Shown piece after piece: positions 36,415-45,686 of a DNA stretch of 64,000 nucleotides. The DNA comes from Chenggangzhangella methanolivorans (GTDB taxonomy: Bacteria; Pseudomonadota; Alphaproteobacteria; Rhizobiales; Methylopilaceae): positions 3,598,501 to 3,662,500 of the forward strand of contig NZ_CP081869.1 in assembly GCF_019797865.1 (NCBI RefSeq). The letters run 5' to 3'. The notes below the pieces were generated by a model. That model saw only the letters and a list, made by a program, of their open reading frames with translations. It made no database searches and was not told the origin of the DNA. A program made the position numbers and the translations under genes. How positions within the stretch are numbered: position 1 is the stretch's first letter; each line of letters opens with the position of its first letter.

Positions 36415-38613
36415 CTAGGCGTCAGGCGCCCGATCGGGCAAGGCTCCTGACGGCGCGGCGCGCTCCGAGAAGCCGGCCGCAGCCTGACCGAACAGCGCGT
36501 CTGCGGCCTGGGGTTTGGAATACAGGAACCCCTGTCCGATCTGGCAGCCGAGCCGCCGCACCATCTGCGCCTGTTCGTCCCGTTCGATGCCTTCGGCCAC
36601 GACCTCGATCGACAGGCTCCGCCCGATCGAGGCGACGGCCTCCCACGATCGCGCGGCCCATGGCGTTGTCGCAGATGTCCTGGACGAAGGAGCGGTCGAT
36701 CTTGAGGCGCGAGACCGGGAAGCGCTTGAGGGTCGAGAGCGACGCGAAGCCGGTTCCGAAGTCGTCGAGCGCGAGGCCGACGCCCATGTCGCGCAGTTCG
36801 CTGAGCGAGCGCATCGCGTCGTCGTCGGAATTGAGCGCGATCGTCTCCGTGATCTCGATTTCGAGGTCTTCGGGCGACAGGCCGTTACGGGCGAGCGCCG
36901 CCTCGACGTCGGCCTTCAGCGCGCCTGAGTGGAAGTGCGCCGCGAAGAGGTTGACCGCGATCCTCGGGACGTCGCGGCCCTCGGCGCGCCAGGCGGCGAG
37001 CTGACGGCAGGCCTCGTCGAGCGTCCAGCGGCCGACGTCGAAAGCGATGAGATGGGTCTCCAGCGTCGGCATGAAAGCGGCCGGGCTCAGCAGCCCGCGC
37101 TGCGGATGGCGCCATCGGAGCAGCGCCTCGCAGCCCGATAGCGTCATGTCGTCGAGCGCGACCTGGGGCTGGTAGAAACAGCTCCCATTCGCCGCGCACG
37201 GTCGCGCGGCGCAGCTCGTCCTTGAAGGCCCGGCGGGCGGCGAGCTGGTTGGCCATGCTGTCGTCGAAGGCGCGGCAGGCGCTTCGGGCCTCGGGCTTCG
37301 CGCCCAGCATCGCGAACTCCGCCCGGGCCAGCAGATCCTCGGCCTCGACGGCGTGCGCCGGGGCGAAGGCGAGACCGATCGCGGCGGCGAGCGGGATCGC
37401 GAAGCGCGACACGTGGAACGGCGACTCGAAGAGCGCCAGCAGGCGTGCGGCGACCTCGCGCGCGGCGCCCTCGTCGTCATGGGGAAGCAGCGCCGCGAAG
37501 TCGTCGGCCCCGACCCTGCCCACGATGGCGGTCTCGTCGAGGCAGGACCGCAGCCGGAGCGCGACGGTCTGGAGCAGCGCGTCGCCGACGTCGTGCCCGA
37601 AGGTCTCGTTGATGGACTTGAAGCGATGGAGATCGAGCCGGATCGCGGTCGCGGTCCCGTGCTCGCCGAGCAGCCGCGCGACTTCCTCGCCGAACGCCGC
37701 CTTGTTGAGCAGCCCGGTGAGCGGATCGTGCCGCGCGAGATGCTCGAGCCGGCGCTCCCGGATCTTGCGCTCCGAAATGTCCTGCACATGCGCGCCGTAT
37801 TCGCGGCCGCGCGCGCCCGGCCAGGACGAGATCGTGATCTCGATCGGAAATTCGCGCCCGGCGCCGTCGACGCCGACGACCTCGACCGACTTGCCGGCGA
37901 GGCGCGACTCTCCGCTCTCGGTCATGCGCCGCATGCCCGCGGCGTGCTGGGCCCGGAACCGTTCGGGCATGATGATCTCGATCGACCGGCCGACCACCTC
38001 GTCGCGGCTGCGGCCGAACATCCGCTCGGCGGCCGGGTTCCAGAAGGTGATGCGTCCGACGTGGTCGGTCGCGACGGTCGCGAGCGAGTTCGCTTCGGCG
38101 AAGCCCTGGACGATCGTCCCGTCGCGCGCCTTGCGACGCTTTTTCGAGCTTGGTCGAGACGATCCGCGCGAGCGTCGACAGCAGTTCCACCTCCCGTTCT
38201 GAAAAGCGCTCGCGCGGCGTGCGGTCGACGACGCACAGCACGCCGAGCCGCGCGCCGTCGGAGTCGATGAGGGCCGCCGGCGTAGAAGCGGATGTGGGGT
38301 TCGCCGGTCACCAGCGGGTGGCCGGCGAAGCGGGTCCTGCGCCGCGTCGAGGCAGACGAACGGCCCGTCGGCGGCGAAGGCGTAGCAGCAGAACGCGCCC
38401 GTCCGGACGAGCGACTGGCGCGGAAATTCCCGGCGCGCGAGCAGCCAGTGCTCCTCTTCGCCGGTGATCGCGATCAGGCAGAACGGGGTCTGGAAGACCT
38501 CGGCGCCGAGCCTGGCGATCTCGAATTCGGGATCGGGGGCGCGCCGAAAATGCGTAGCTGTCGAGGCGCGCGAGGCGCAGCCGTTCGTCGTCCGGGCGAA
38601 GGTGTGGGGACAT
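36415..38613 (-). CDS. GAF-PAS-GGDEF-EAL cyclic-di-GMP protein (about six frameshifts)
   Basis: Signalling protein predicted to hydrolyse cyclic-di-GMP. Domains in order: GAF ('EFEIARLGAEVFQTPFCLIAITG'), PAS ('GFAEANSLATVATDHVGRITFWNPAAERMFG'), GGDEF with a degenerate site ('VGRVGADDFAALLPHDD', GADDF for GGDEF) and EAL with its motif intact ('GCEALLRWRHPQRGLLSP', 'EIEITETIALNS', 'LALDDFGTGFASLSTLKRFP'). Breaks lie near 38550, 38335, 38280, 38140, 37185 and 36645. This density is higher than elsewhere in the window, so a true pseudogene cannot be excluded. If functional it is probably a phosphodiesterase with a GGDEF domain that senses GTP. Confidence 0.75.
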
Positions 38614-38865
38614 CGTAACATATCCGACAACCATCGCCCGGATCGATTTGATCGCTCAAATCTTAAGATGCGGTTTTAGAGATCCCTGATTTCCGCCGAT
38701 TAGCGTCAAAAACGAACGTGACGATTTGATTTCGCGCGCCGCGCGTCCCGGATAGCTGCACTCCCGCGTCGCGGGCGTGGCCCGAGGCGTGGGGAGAGCC
38801 GTCCGCCCGTTCTATCGCCCGGGGCGGGCGGCCGACCTCACGCGAGGGCCTTGCGGCTCTCGGGA

Positions 38866-39632
38866 TCACCGATCGCGAAGCTCTTGCTGGACCACGTAGT
38901 CAATGTGGAAGTCTTCCCGGTAGAACGACTCGCCCCGCACCAGCGGGCGGCGGTCGGCGCTCAGCAGCACGTAGTCGCGGATCAGCACCGGGGCGCCGCG
39001 CTTGACCGCGAGCTGGTCGGCGATCGCGCCCTTGGCGACGCCGGCGCGGATCGAGCCCTCGACGCGCAGGACGGGAAGCCCGAAATCCTCGTCGAGGATG
39101 CGGTGGATCGACTTGGTGCGGATCATGATCGGCGTCATGCGCCGGCCGAGCTCGCCGGGATGACGCGGCGCTCCAGGCTCATGCGCTCGCCGCTGACGAC
39201 GCGCAGGCGGTCGAGCCGGAACACGGTCTCGGCCTTGCGCAGATGCAGCGCTTCGATCTCGAGCGGGGTCGGCATGTGGCTGTCGAACGCCACCACCTCG
39301 TAGTCGATGATGGCGCCGCGGTCGGCGAGCTGCTCCTCGAATGACCGCACGCGGGACAGATCGATCGGCGCGCTCATGGCGGGGCGCGCCACGAAGGTGC
39401 CGCTGCCCGCGCGGCGCACGATCACGCCCTCATAGACGAGCTGCTGGAACGCCTTCGCGACCGTCGCCCGCGTGGTCGCGAACTTCGAGGCGAGCTCGGG
39501 TTCGGAGGGCGTGCGGTCGCCCTCGCTGAGCCGGCCCGCCGCGATCTCGTCGAGGAGATAGCGCTGGATGCGGACGTAAAGCGGGACGAAGTCCTGCTGC
39601 GACAAAACCGGCTCTCCCGCAAAAAGCTGCAT
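38866..39632 (-). CDS. GntR/HutC-family regulator with UTRA domain (frameshifted)
   Basis: N-terminal winged helix ('FVPLYVRIQRYLLDEIAAGRLSEGDRTPSEPELASKFATTRATVAKAFQQLVYEGVIVRRAGSGTFVA') and C-terminal ligand-binding UTRA domain ('EIEALHLRKAETVFRLDRLRVVSGERMSLERRVIP', then 'RILDEDFGLPVLRVEGSIRAGVAKGAIADQL'). The break near 39160 is healed by one base, giving 'RVIPAELGRRMTPIMI'. ATG at 39632 is chosen; an upstream TTG at 39638 is possible. It is divergent from the ABC transporter of the next operon and most likely represses that operon until its substrate or an intermediate binds. Confidence 0.85.
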
Positions 39633-39642
39633 AGTCAACTAT
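39631..39642. promoter_or_regulatory. Candidate GntR operator at the regulator start
   Basis: The palindrome ATAGT-CA-ACTAT overlaps the start codon of the GntR gene, about 110 bases from the divergent transporter start. A HutC-family dimer commonly binds such short A/T-rich palindromes, and this position would allow autoregulation. It is supported only by symmetry and location. Confidence 0.4.
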
Positions 39643-39748
39643 ACATGTCCGAGATCAGTCATATAGGGTCTCGCCGTTCCGCGGAAGTGGCCGCGGCAGG
39701 CTCGACAGGCGTTTCACGCATGTTTTTGGCGTCACAGGATCTCGCTCG

Positions 39749-40561
39749 ATGACGGACGCGGCCCTTTCGGCCGTCGGCGGCCGTCCGAAGCGCGCTCCTG
39801 CGCCGGCCCGCCGGTCGCTGATGCTGCTCTACCTCGTGTCGATCGTGGCGGGCCTCGGCGTCTGGCACGTCATCGCGAGCGGCTATTCGAGCTTCGTGCT
39901 TGCGCCGCCCACGGGCGTGCTGAACCGCCTCGTCGAGCTCACCATGAGCGGCGAGCTGCCCCGCGCGCTCGGCGGCGCGCTGCAGCACATGGCGCTCGGC
40001 TTCCTGATCGCCTGCGCGATCGCCATTCCGATCGGCATGCTGATGGGGCGGGTGCGCCTCATCAACGACCTGCTCGATCCGATCGTGAACCTCGTCTACG
40101 CGGTGCCGAGCGTCGCCTGGGCGCCCTTCATCATGATCTGGTTCGGCCTCTTCTTCGAGGCGCGGGTCGCGCTCGTCGTCATGATGTGCACCTTCGACAT
40201 GATCATCGTGACGAGCGCCGGCGCGCAGAACGCCGACCGCAAGCTGCTGAACGTCGGGCGCTCCTTCGGGGCGAGCGGCTGGCAGCGCTTCCGCTACATC
40301 CTGCTGCCCGAAAGCCTGCCGTTCCTGTTCACGGCGCTGCGCATCGGCGCGGTCCGGGCGGTGAACGCCATGATCACCGCCGAGCTCTTCCTCGCGGCCG
40401 TCAATCTCGGCCAGATCATGAAGCAGGCGGCGGTGCGGCTCGACAGCGCCGCGGTGCTGGGCGTGCTCGCGGTGCTCTGCATGATCGGGCTCGCGCTGCA
40501 GGAGATCCTGCTTCTCATCGAGCGCCGCATCTGCGTGTGGCGGCAGGGGGCGTCGTCATGA
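39749..40561 (+). CDS. ABC transporter permease, taurine/nitrate type (first)
   Basis: A 270-residue SsuC/TauC-like permease with six predicted spans and the BPD_transp_1 EAA-type loop ('LLNVGRSFGASGWQRFRYILLPESLPFLFTALRIG'). Other blocks are 'VAWAPFIMIWFGLFFEARVALVVMMCTFDMIIVTSAG'. It is first of a five- to ten-gene rightward operon with a second permease (ATGA overlap at 40558), a binding protein and an ATPase. Family members import nitrate, sulfonates, bicarbonate, thiamine precursors or hydantoin-like compounds; the downstream enzymes suggest a nitrogenous organic substrate here. Confidence 0.88.
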   Translation: MTDAALSAVGGRPKRAPAPARRSLMLLYLVSIVAGLGVWHVIASGYSSFVLAPPTGVLNRLVELTMSGELPRALGGALQHMALGFLIACAIAIPIGMLMGRVRLINDLLDPIVNLVYAVPSVAWAPFIMIWFGLFFEARVALVVMMCTFDMIIVTSAGAQNADRKLLNVGRSFGASGWQRFRYILLPESLPFLFTALRIGAVRAVNAMITAELFLAAVNLGQIMKQAAVRLDSAAVLGVLAVLCMIGLALQEILLLIERRICVWRQGASS

Positions 40562-41312
40562 GGCCGCCCCGTCTCCTCGTGAACGCAGCTGGCGTCGGAC
40601 TCGCGCTCGTCGGCTGGCAGATCCTGGGTTCTCGCCTCGGCGATGCGCTGGTCGCGACGCCCGTGCAGGTCGCCCATGCGCTCGTCGAGACGCTCGCGGC
40701 CGGCGAATTCTGGCCCGCGCTCTGGTCGATGGGCTGGCAGATGCTGCTCGGCTACGCGCTCGCGATGGGCGTCGGCGTGCCGCTCGGCGTCGCGATGGGC
40801 CGTTCCGACCGCGTGCTCGCGGTGGTGAAGCCCTGGTCACAGATGTTCATCGTCATCTCGGCCGCGGCCATCGTCCGCTCTTCATCATCCTGATGGGCCG
40901 CGGCCCGGTGATGTGCGTTTCGATCGTGTTCTTCGTGACCGTCTGGTACGTGGTCACGACCATGACGGAGGCCGCGCGCGGCGTCTCGCCGAAGCTGATC
41001 AACGTCGCGCTCTCCTTCGGCGCCTCGGATTTCCAGCGCTTCCGCTACGTCATCCTGCCGGCGCTGCATCCCTTCGTGCTGATCGCGGCCCGCATCGGCC
41101 TGATCCATGCGCTGCGCGCCATGATCACGGCGGAGATGTTCATTTCCGCGGGCTTCGGCGGGCTCCTGAACAACGCCGGCCTCGACCTCTCCACCGCGCC
41201 GCTCTTCGCGCTGATCGTGATCCTGATGACGCTGAGCGTCGCGGCCACCGGTCTCCTGCGCTTCGTCGCCGATCGATCCGCCCCCTGGTACGCGAGCCGC
41301 ACCAAGGCCTGA
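40558..41312 (+). CDS. ABC transporter permease, taurine/nitrate type (second; frameshifted)
   Basis: Second SsuC/TauC-like permease, so the channel is a heterodimer. N-terminal part to 'QMFIVISAAAIV', then 'LFIILMGRGPVMCVSIVFFVTVWYVVTT' and EAA-type loop 'LINVALSFGASDFQRFRYVILPALHPFVLIAARIG' in another frame. Adding one C near 40877 (atc gtc ccg ctc ttc) joins the two. The start overlaps the first permease stop. C-terminus 'FVADRSAPWYASRTKA'. Confidence 0.85.
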
Positions 41313-41342
41313 AGCCCCCTCTGGACGCCTGGGAAATTGACG

Positions 41343-42389
41343 ATGTTCGAGAGCATGAACCGCCGCAGTCTCCTGAAAGCAGGCGCGGGCCTTGGCCTTG
41401 TGGCCTTCGGCTCGGGCGTCGCGGGCCGCGCCTTCGCGGCGGCCCCCCGCACGCTCAAGATCAACACGCTGGCGTCGGCCGCGGCCGTCAACGTGCCGAT
41501 GCAGTCGGCGCTGCGCTCCGGCCTCGCCAAGATCGAGGGCTACACCGCCGCCGAAGTCCGTCCGACGGCGAAAATCCCGCAGATCGCCCAGGAGGTGATC
41601 GCGGGCGCTGCCGATCTCGGCGACGCCGACGTCGCCTCGACGCTCGCCGCCGCCGAAGCCGGCGCCGACCTCAAGATCATCGGCCTCTCCTACGCCAACA
41701 CCTCGCAGGTCATCGTCGTCAACGCCGACAAGACCAAGAGCCTCGAGGAGATCGCCAAGCACGGCGGCGCGATCGCGGTCAACAGCATCGGCGACTTCAT
41801 GTACGTCATGCTGGTCGGCGTGCTGATGAAGCAGAAGATCGACCCGAAGAGCATCAACTTCATCGAGATGGGCTCGTCGGGCGACCGCGCCCGGGCGCTT
41901 GTCGCCGGCCGCGTCGACGCCGTGCCGATGCATGTCGAGCAGGCCGCGCAGCTCGCCCAGAAGGGCAACTACCAGATCCTCGTCCGGCCCTGGCAGGAAT
42001 ACGGCTCCTGGCCGAGCGCGGGCGTGATCGCGAGCGGCGCGTGGCTCAAGGACGACGCCAACAAGGCGGCCGCCGTCGCGGTTCTGAAGGCGGTCCTCGG
42101 CTCGTTCCGCAAGACCGACGACGACTTCGACTGGTACAAGTCCCAGGTCGCCGAATACGCCTCGTCCAAGGAGCTGAAGGCCGCGGACGACGCGTTCCTG
42201 AAGCCGGTCTGGACGACGCTCACGACCGAGATCAAGGCCTTCCCGAAGGCCATGGAGGACCTCAACCCCGACGCCTTCGCCAAGGTGCTGCCCGTCTACA
42301 AGGACGCCGGCGCGCTCAAGGGCACGGTCGATCTCGGCAAGCTGATCGACCGCACCTATCTCGAGCAGGCCCTGAAGGACCTCGCCTGA
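41343..42389 (+). CDS. ABC transporter substrate-binding protein, NMT1/TauA-like
   Basis: Periplasmic binding protein with a Tat-type leader ('MNRRSLLKAGAGLGLVAFGSGVAGRAFA' then AAP). The NMT1/TauA fold is indicated by 'QIAQEVIAGAADLGDADVASTLAAAEAGADLKIIGLSYANTSQVIVVN', 'KSLEEIAKHGGAIAVNSIGDFMYVMLVGVLM' and 'AEYASSKELKAADDAFLKPVWTT'. Start at ATG 41343; ATG 41355, directly before the NRR motif, would also serve. The ATPase begins 1 base after the stop. Ligand unknown. Confidence 0.87.
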   Translation: MFESMNRRSLLKAGAGLGLVAFGSGVAGRAFAAAPRTLKINTLASAAAVNVPMQSALRSGLAKIEGYTAAEVRPTAKIPQIAQEVIAGAADLGDADVASTLAAAEAGADLKIIGLSYANTSQVIVVNADKTKSLEEIAKHGGAIAVNSIGDFMYVMLVGVLMKQKIDPKSINFIEMGSSGDRARALVAGRVDAVPMHVEQAAQLAQKGNYQILVRPWQEYGSWPSAGVIASGAWLKDDANKAAAVAVLKAVLGSFRKTDDDFDWYKSQVAEYASSKELKAADDAFLKPVWTTLTTEIKAFPKAMEDLNPDAFAKVLPVYKDAGALKGTVDLGKLIDRTYLEQALKDLA

Positions 42390-42390
42390 C

Positions 42391-43146
42391 ATGGCCAGCC
42401 TGTCGGTCTCCGGCGTCTCGAAGTCGTTCGGAAGCGTCCCGGTCCTCATCGACCAGTCGCTCGAGGTGGCGGAGGGCGAGTTCGTCGCGCTTCTCGGGCC
42501 GTCAGGCTGCGGGAAGTCGACCCTGCTCCAGATCATCAACGGCCTGACGTCTGTGGACGCCGGCCGCGTGGTGCTCGACGGGCAGGACGTGACGGGCAAG
42601 TCCGGTACCGGCCGCGGAATGGTGTTCCAGGGGGCGGACCTGTTCCCCTGGAGAAGCGCGCTCGAGAACGTCGCCTTCGGGCTTGAGGTAATGGGCGTTC
42701 CCAGGAAGGAGCGGCTCGAGCGCGCGCGCCACTATCTGCATCTCGTCGGCCTCAAGGGCTTCGAAGACGCCTGGCCGCACCAGCTGTCGGGCGGCATGCA
42801 GCAGCGCGTCGGCATCGCGCGCGCCTTCTGCGTCAAGCCGCAGCTCCTTCTGATGGACGAGCCCTTCGGCGCCCTCGACGTCCAGACCCGCGACATCCTG
42901 CAGGACGAACTGGTCCGGATCTGGGAGGCGGAGCCCAAGATGGTGCTCTTCGTCACCCACGGCATCGAAGAGGCGCTCTACCTCGCCGACCGCATCCTCG
43001 TATTCTCCAAGCGCCCTGCGCGGGTGCTGAAGGAGATCGTCGTGCCGTTCGAACGGCCGCGCCGCGAGGCCATGAAGCTCGAGCCGCAGTTCCTCGAACT
43101 GCGCCGCGAGATCTCCGAACTGCTGCGCCACGACATCACGGCCTGA
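42391..43146 (+). CDS. ABC transporter ATPase, SsuB/TauB-like
   Basis: A 251-residue ATPase energising the taurine/nitrate-type importer. Walker A 'GPSGCGKST' near residue 35, signature 'LSGGMQQRVGIARAF' near 133, Walker B 'LLLMDEPFGALD' near 153 and H-loop 'FVTHGIEEALYLADR'. All are complete. It begins 1 base after the binding-protein stop and is followed after 5 bases by the MmgE/PrpD gene, so transporter and enzymes are cotranscribed. Confidence 0.92.
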   Translation: MASLSVSGVSKSFGSVPVLIDQSLEVAEGEFVALLGPSGCGKSTLLQIINGLTSVDAGRVVLDGQDVTGKSGTGRGMVFQGADLFPWRSALENVAFGLEVMGVPRKERLERARHYLHLVGLKGFEDAWPHQLSGGMQQRVGIARAFCVKPQLLLMDEPFGALDVQTRDILQDELVRIWEAEPKMVLFVTHGIEEALYLADRILVFSKRPARVLKEIVVPFERPRREAMKLEPQFLELRREISELLRHDITA

Positions 43147-43151
43147 CGACC

Positions 43152-44553
43152 ATGACCACGACCGCTCCCTCCATCGGCCGCGAGATCGCCGCGACGCTCG
43201 CAGCGATCGGCTATGACGACATCCCGGCGGACGTCGTCGAGATCGTGAAGCTCTTCACGCTCGACACGCTCGGCGTCATCGGCGGCGCGCGCCGGGCCCC
43301 GGGCATGACCGAGCTGCTCTCGGCGCTCACCGAATGGGAGACGGCCGGCAAGGCGACGCTGCTGCTGAACGGCCGCACCGCGAACCCGGCGACCGCCGCG
43401 CTCGCCAACGGCGCGGCGGCCCACAGCCTCGACTTCGACGACCAGCACGATCAGGCGCGCATCCACGCCTTCTGCGTGATCCTTCCCGCGGTGCTCGCGG
43501 CGATCGAGGCCAAGCGCGACGTCTCAGGCCGCGAGGCCATCACGGCGCTCGCCGTCGGCGTCGAGGTGTTCTGCCGCATCGGCCTCGCCTGCCACAACTC
43601 GCTCGGCAAGGGCTGGCACCCGACGACCTCGTTCGGCTCGATCTCGGCCGCTGCGGCCTGCGCCAAGGTGTTCGGGCTCGACGCCGAGAAGACCCTGCAC
43701 GCCATGGCGCTCGCCTTCGTGCAGCTCTCCGGCACCACGCAGTTCATCGCCGACGGCGCGCTCGCGAAACGCGTCGGCCCGGGCTTTGCGGCCCGCTCCG
43801 GGCTGCTCGCCGCCCAGATGGCCAAGCACGGCGTCACCGGCCCCTACCGCTATCTCGACGGCAAGGCGGGCCTCTTCGAGCTCTACGAGCGCGGCGAGGC
43901 GATCCCCGAACTGCTGACCGAGGGCCTGGGCGAGAGCTGGCGCATCCGCGAACTCTCCATGAAGCCCTATCCGTGCTGCCGCTGCACCCACACGGTGATC
44001 CAGCTCGCGCTCGACGTGCGCGCGGAAGGGATCGCGCCGGACGACATCGAGAGCGGCGTGATCGAGATCGGCAAGGTCAACCGCCAGATCGTCGGTTCGC
44101 GCTTCGATCAGTCCCACCCCAATCCGGTGGTGCACGCCCAGTTCAACGCCGCCTACGCCTTCGCGGCCGCGCTCGTCGACGGCAAGGTCGACATCTCGAC
44201 CTTCACGCCGGACCGCATCCGCCGAAGACGTGTCCTTCGCCTCGATCTTCGACAGCGCCGACGCCGCCGACATGGAGCCGACCGCGGTGCCGCCGGCGCG
44301 CATCCGCCTTCAGCTGAAGAGCGGCCGTTCGGTCGAGCTGACGCGCTGGACCATGAAGGGCGCGCCCAATGACCCGATGAGCCTCGAGGAGACGGTGGCG
44401 AAGTTCCGCGCCTGCCTGCGCTGGGGCATGGACGCGGGCGACGCCAACCTGCAGGGGCTCGAGGACGCGGTGATGTCGCTCGACGCGCTGGTCGACGCGA
44501 GCCTCATCATCCATCTCTTCCGCGGCTGCGAGCAGGAGCGGCGGGCCGCATGA
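43152..44553 (+). CDS. MmgE/PrpD-family protein (frameshifted)
   Basis: Member of the family that includes 2-methylcitrate dehydratase and iminodisuccinate epimerase. Characteristic blocks: 'DDIPADVVEIVKLFTLDTLGVIGGARRAPG', 'NGAAAHSLDFDDQHDQARIHAFCVILPAVLAA', 'WHPTTSFGSISAAAACAKVFGLDAEKTLHAMALA', 'MKPYPCCRCTHTVIQLALD'. The end ('EDVSFASIFDSADAADMEPTAVPP' onward) is in another frame after 44222; a two-base restoration yields 'DRIRAEDVSFASIF'. In catabolic operons such proteins usually act on unsaturated, hydroxylated or cyclic carboxylates. Stop overlaps the DSD1 start (ATGA). Confidence 0.82.
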
Positions 44554-45653
44554 GCGACGCGGCCGCCCTCATCGGCGAACGGGTCGAGGCGCTCGACACG
44601 CCGGCGCTCGTCGCCGACCTCGACGTCATGGAGCAGAACCTCGCGCGCATCTCCGGGGCCTGCGCGGCGGGCGGCGTGGCGTGGCGCCCGCACTGCAAGA
44701 CCCACAAGTCCCCGGAAGTCGCCAAGCTGCTGCTCGCCGCCGGCGCGATCGGCGTCACCTGCGCCAAGCTCTCCGAAGCCGAGACCATGGCGCGGGCCGG
44801 CGTCGACCACATCCTGATCGCGAACCAGATCGCGGGCTCTGCCAAGATCGCGCGGCTGATGGACCTCGCCGCCCGCGCCGACGTGATGGTGGCGGTCGAC
44901 GGCATGGAGAACGCGGAAGCGCTCGCCGAAGCCGCGCGGCTCGCAGGCCTCACGCTGTCCGTCCTGATCGAGGTCGACACCGGCACGCGCCGCGCCGGCG
45001 TCCAGCCGGGCGAGCCGGTGCTGGCGCTCGCCCGCCGTCTCGTCGGCCTTCAGGGACTGCGCCTCGCCGGCGTCATGACCTGGGAGGGCCACACCACCCA
45101 GATCGCCGATCCGACGGAGAAGCGCTGGGCGATCGAAGACGCGGTCGGCGCGCTGGTGTCGAGCGCGGAGCTCTGCCGGCGCGACGGGATCGCGATCGAC
45201 GTCGTCAGCTGCGGCGGCACCGGCACCTTCGAGACCTCCGCCACGATCCCCGGCGTGACAGAAATTCAGGCCGGCGGCGGCGTGTTCGGCGACGCGCGCT
45301 ACCGCACGATCTACCGCGTTCCGGTGGCCTACGGGCTGACGGTCCACGCCACGGTGACGAGCCGCCCGACGCCGCGGCGCGTGATCTGCGACGCCGGCAA
45401 GAAGGCGATGAGCGTCGACGCCGGAACGCCGATCCCGCTCGATTTGGGCGACGTCGCCTCGGTCTCGTTCTCCGCCGAGCATGGCAAGATCGAACTCGGC
45501 TCCGACAGCGCGACCCCGCGCGTCGGCGACGTCATCCGCTTCGTGGTCGGCTACGCCGACACGACCGTCCATCTGCACGATGCGATCTTCGCCGCCCGTG
45601 GCGGCCGGATCGAGCACGTGTGGCCGATTTCTCCCGCAGCCAAGCTGCGGTGA
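44550..45653 (+). CDS. DSD1-family PLP enzyme (D-serine/D-threonine deaminase or aldolase-like)
   Basis: A 367-residue type III PLP-dependent protein. The alanine-racemase-like barrel holds 'WRPHCKTHKSPEVAKLLLAAGAIGVTCAKLSEAETM', with the PLP lysine expected in 'KTHK'. The C-terminal domain has 'VISCDAGKKAMSVD'-type and 'FSAEHGKIEL' blocks. D-threonine aldolases and D-serine dehydratases bind a metal through His and Cys or Asp just before a TV pair near the C-terminus; here the matching segment 'GYADTTVHLHD' has Tyr at the expected His and Asp at the second ligand, so metal use may differ. Substrate is probably a D-hydroxy amino acid, unproven. Confidence 0.75.
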   Translation: MSDAAALIGERVEALDTPALVADLDVMEQNLARISGACAAGGVAWRPHCKTHKSPEVAKLLLAAGAIGVTCAKLSEAETMARAGVDHILIANQIAGSAKIARLMDLAARADVMVAVDGMENAEALAEAARLAGLTLSVLIEVDTGTRRAGVQPGEPVLALARRLVGLQGLRLAGVMTWEGHTTQIADPTEKRWAIEDAVGALVSSAELCRRDGIAIDVVSCGGTGTFETSATIPGVTEIQAGGGVFGDARYRTIYRVPVAYGLTVHATVTSRPTPRRVICDAGKKAMSVDAGTPIPLDLGDVASVSFSAEHGKIELGSDSATPRVGDVIRFVVGYADTTVHLHDAIFAARGGRIEHVWPISPAAKLR

Positions 45654-45686
45654 CCCGTACAGCATCCCGAACCCGCGAGTCCTGAC

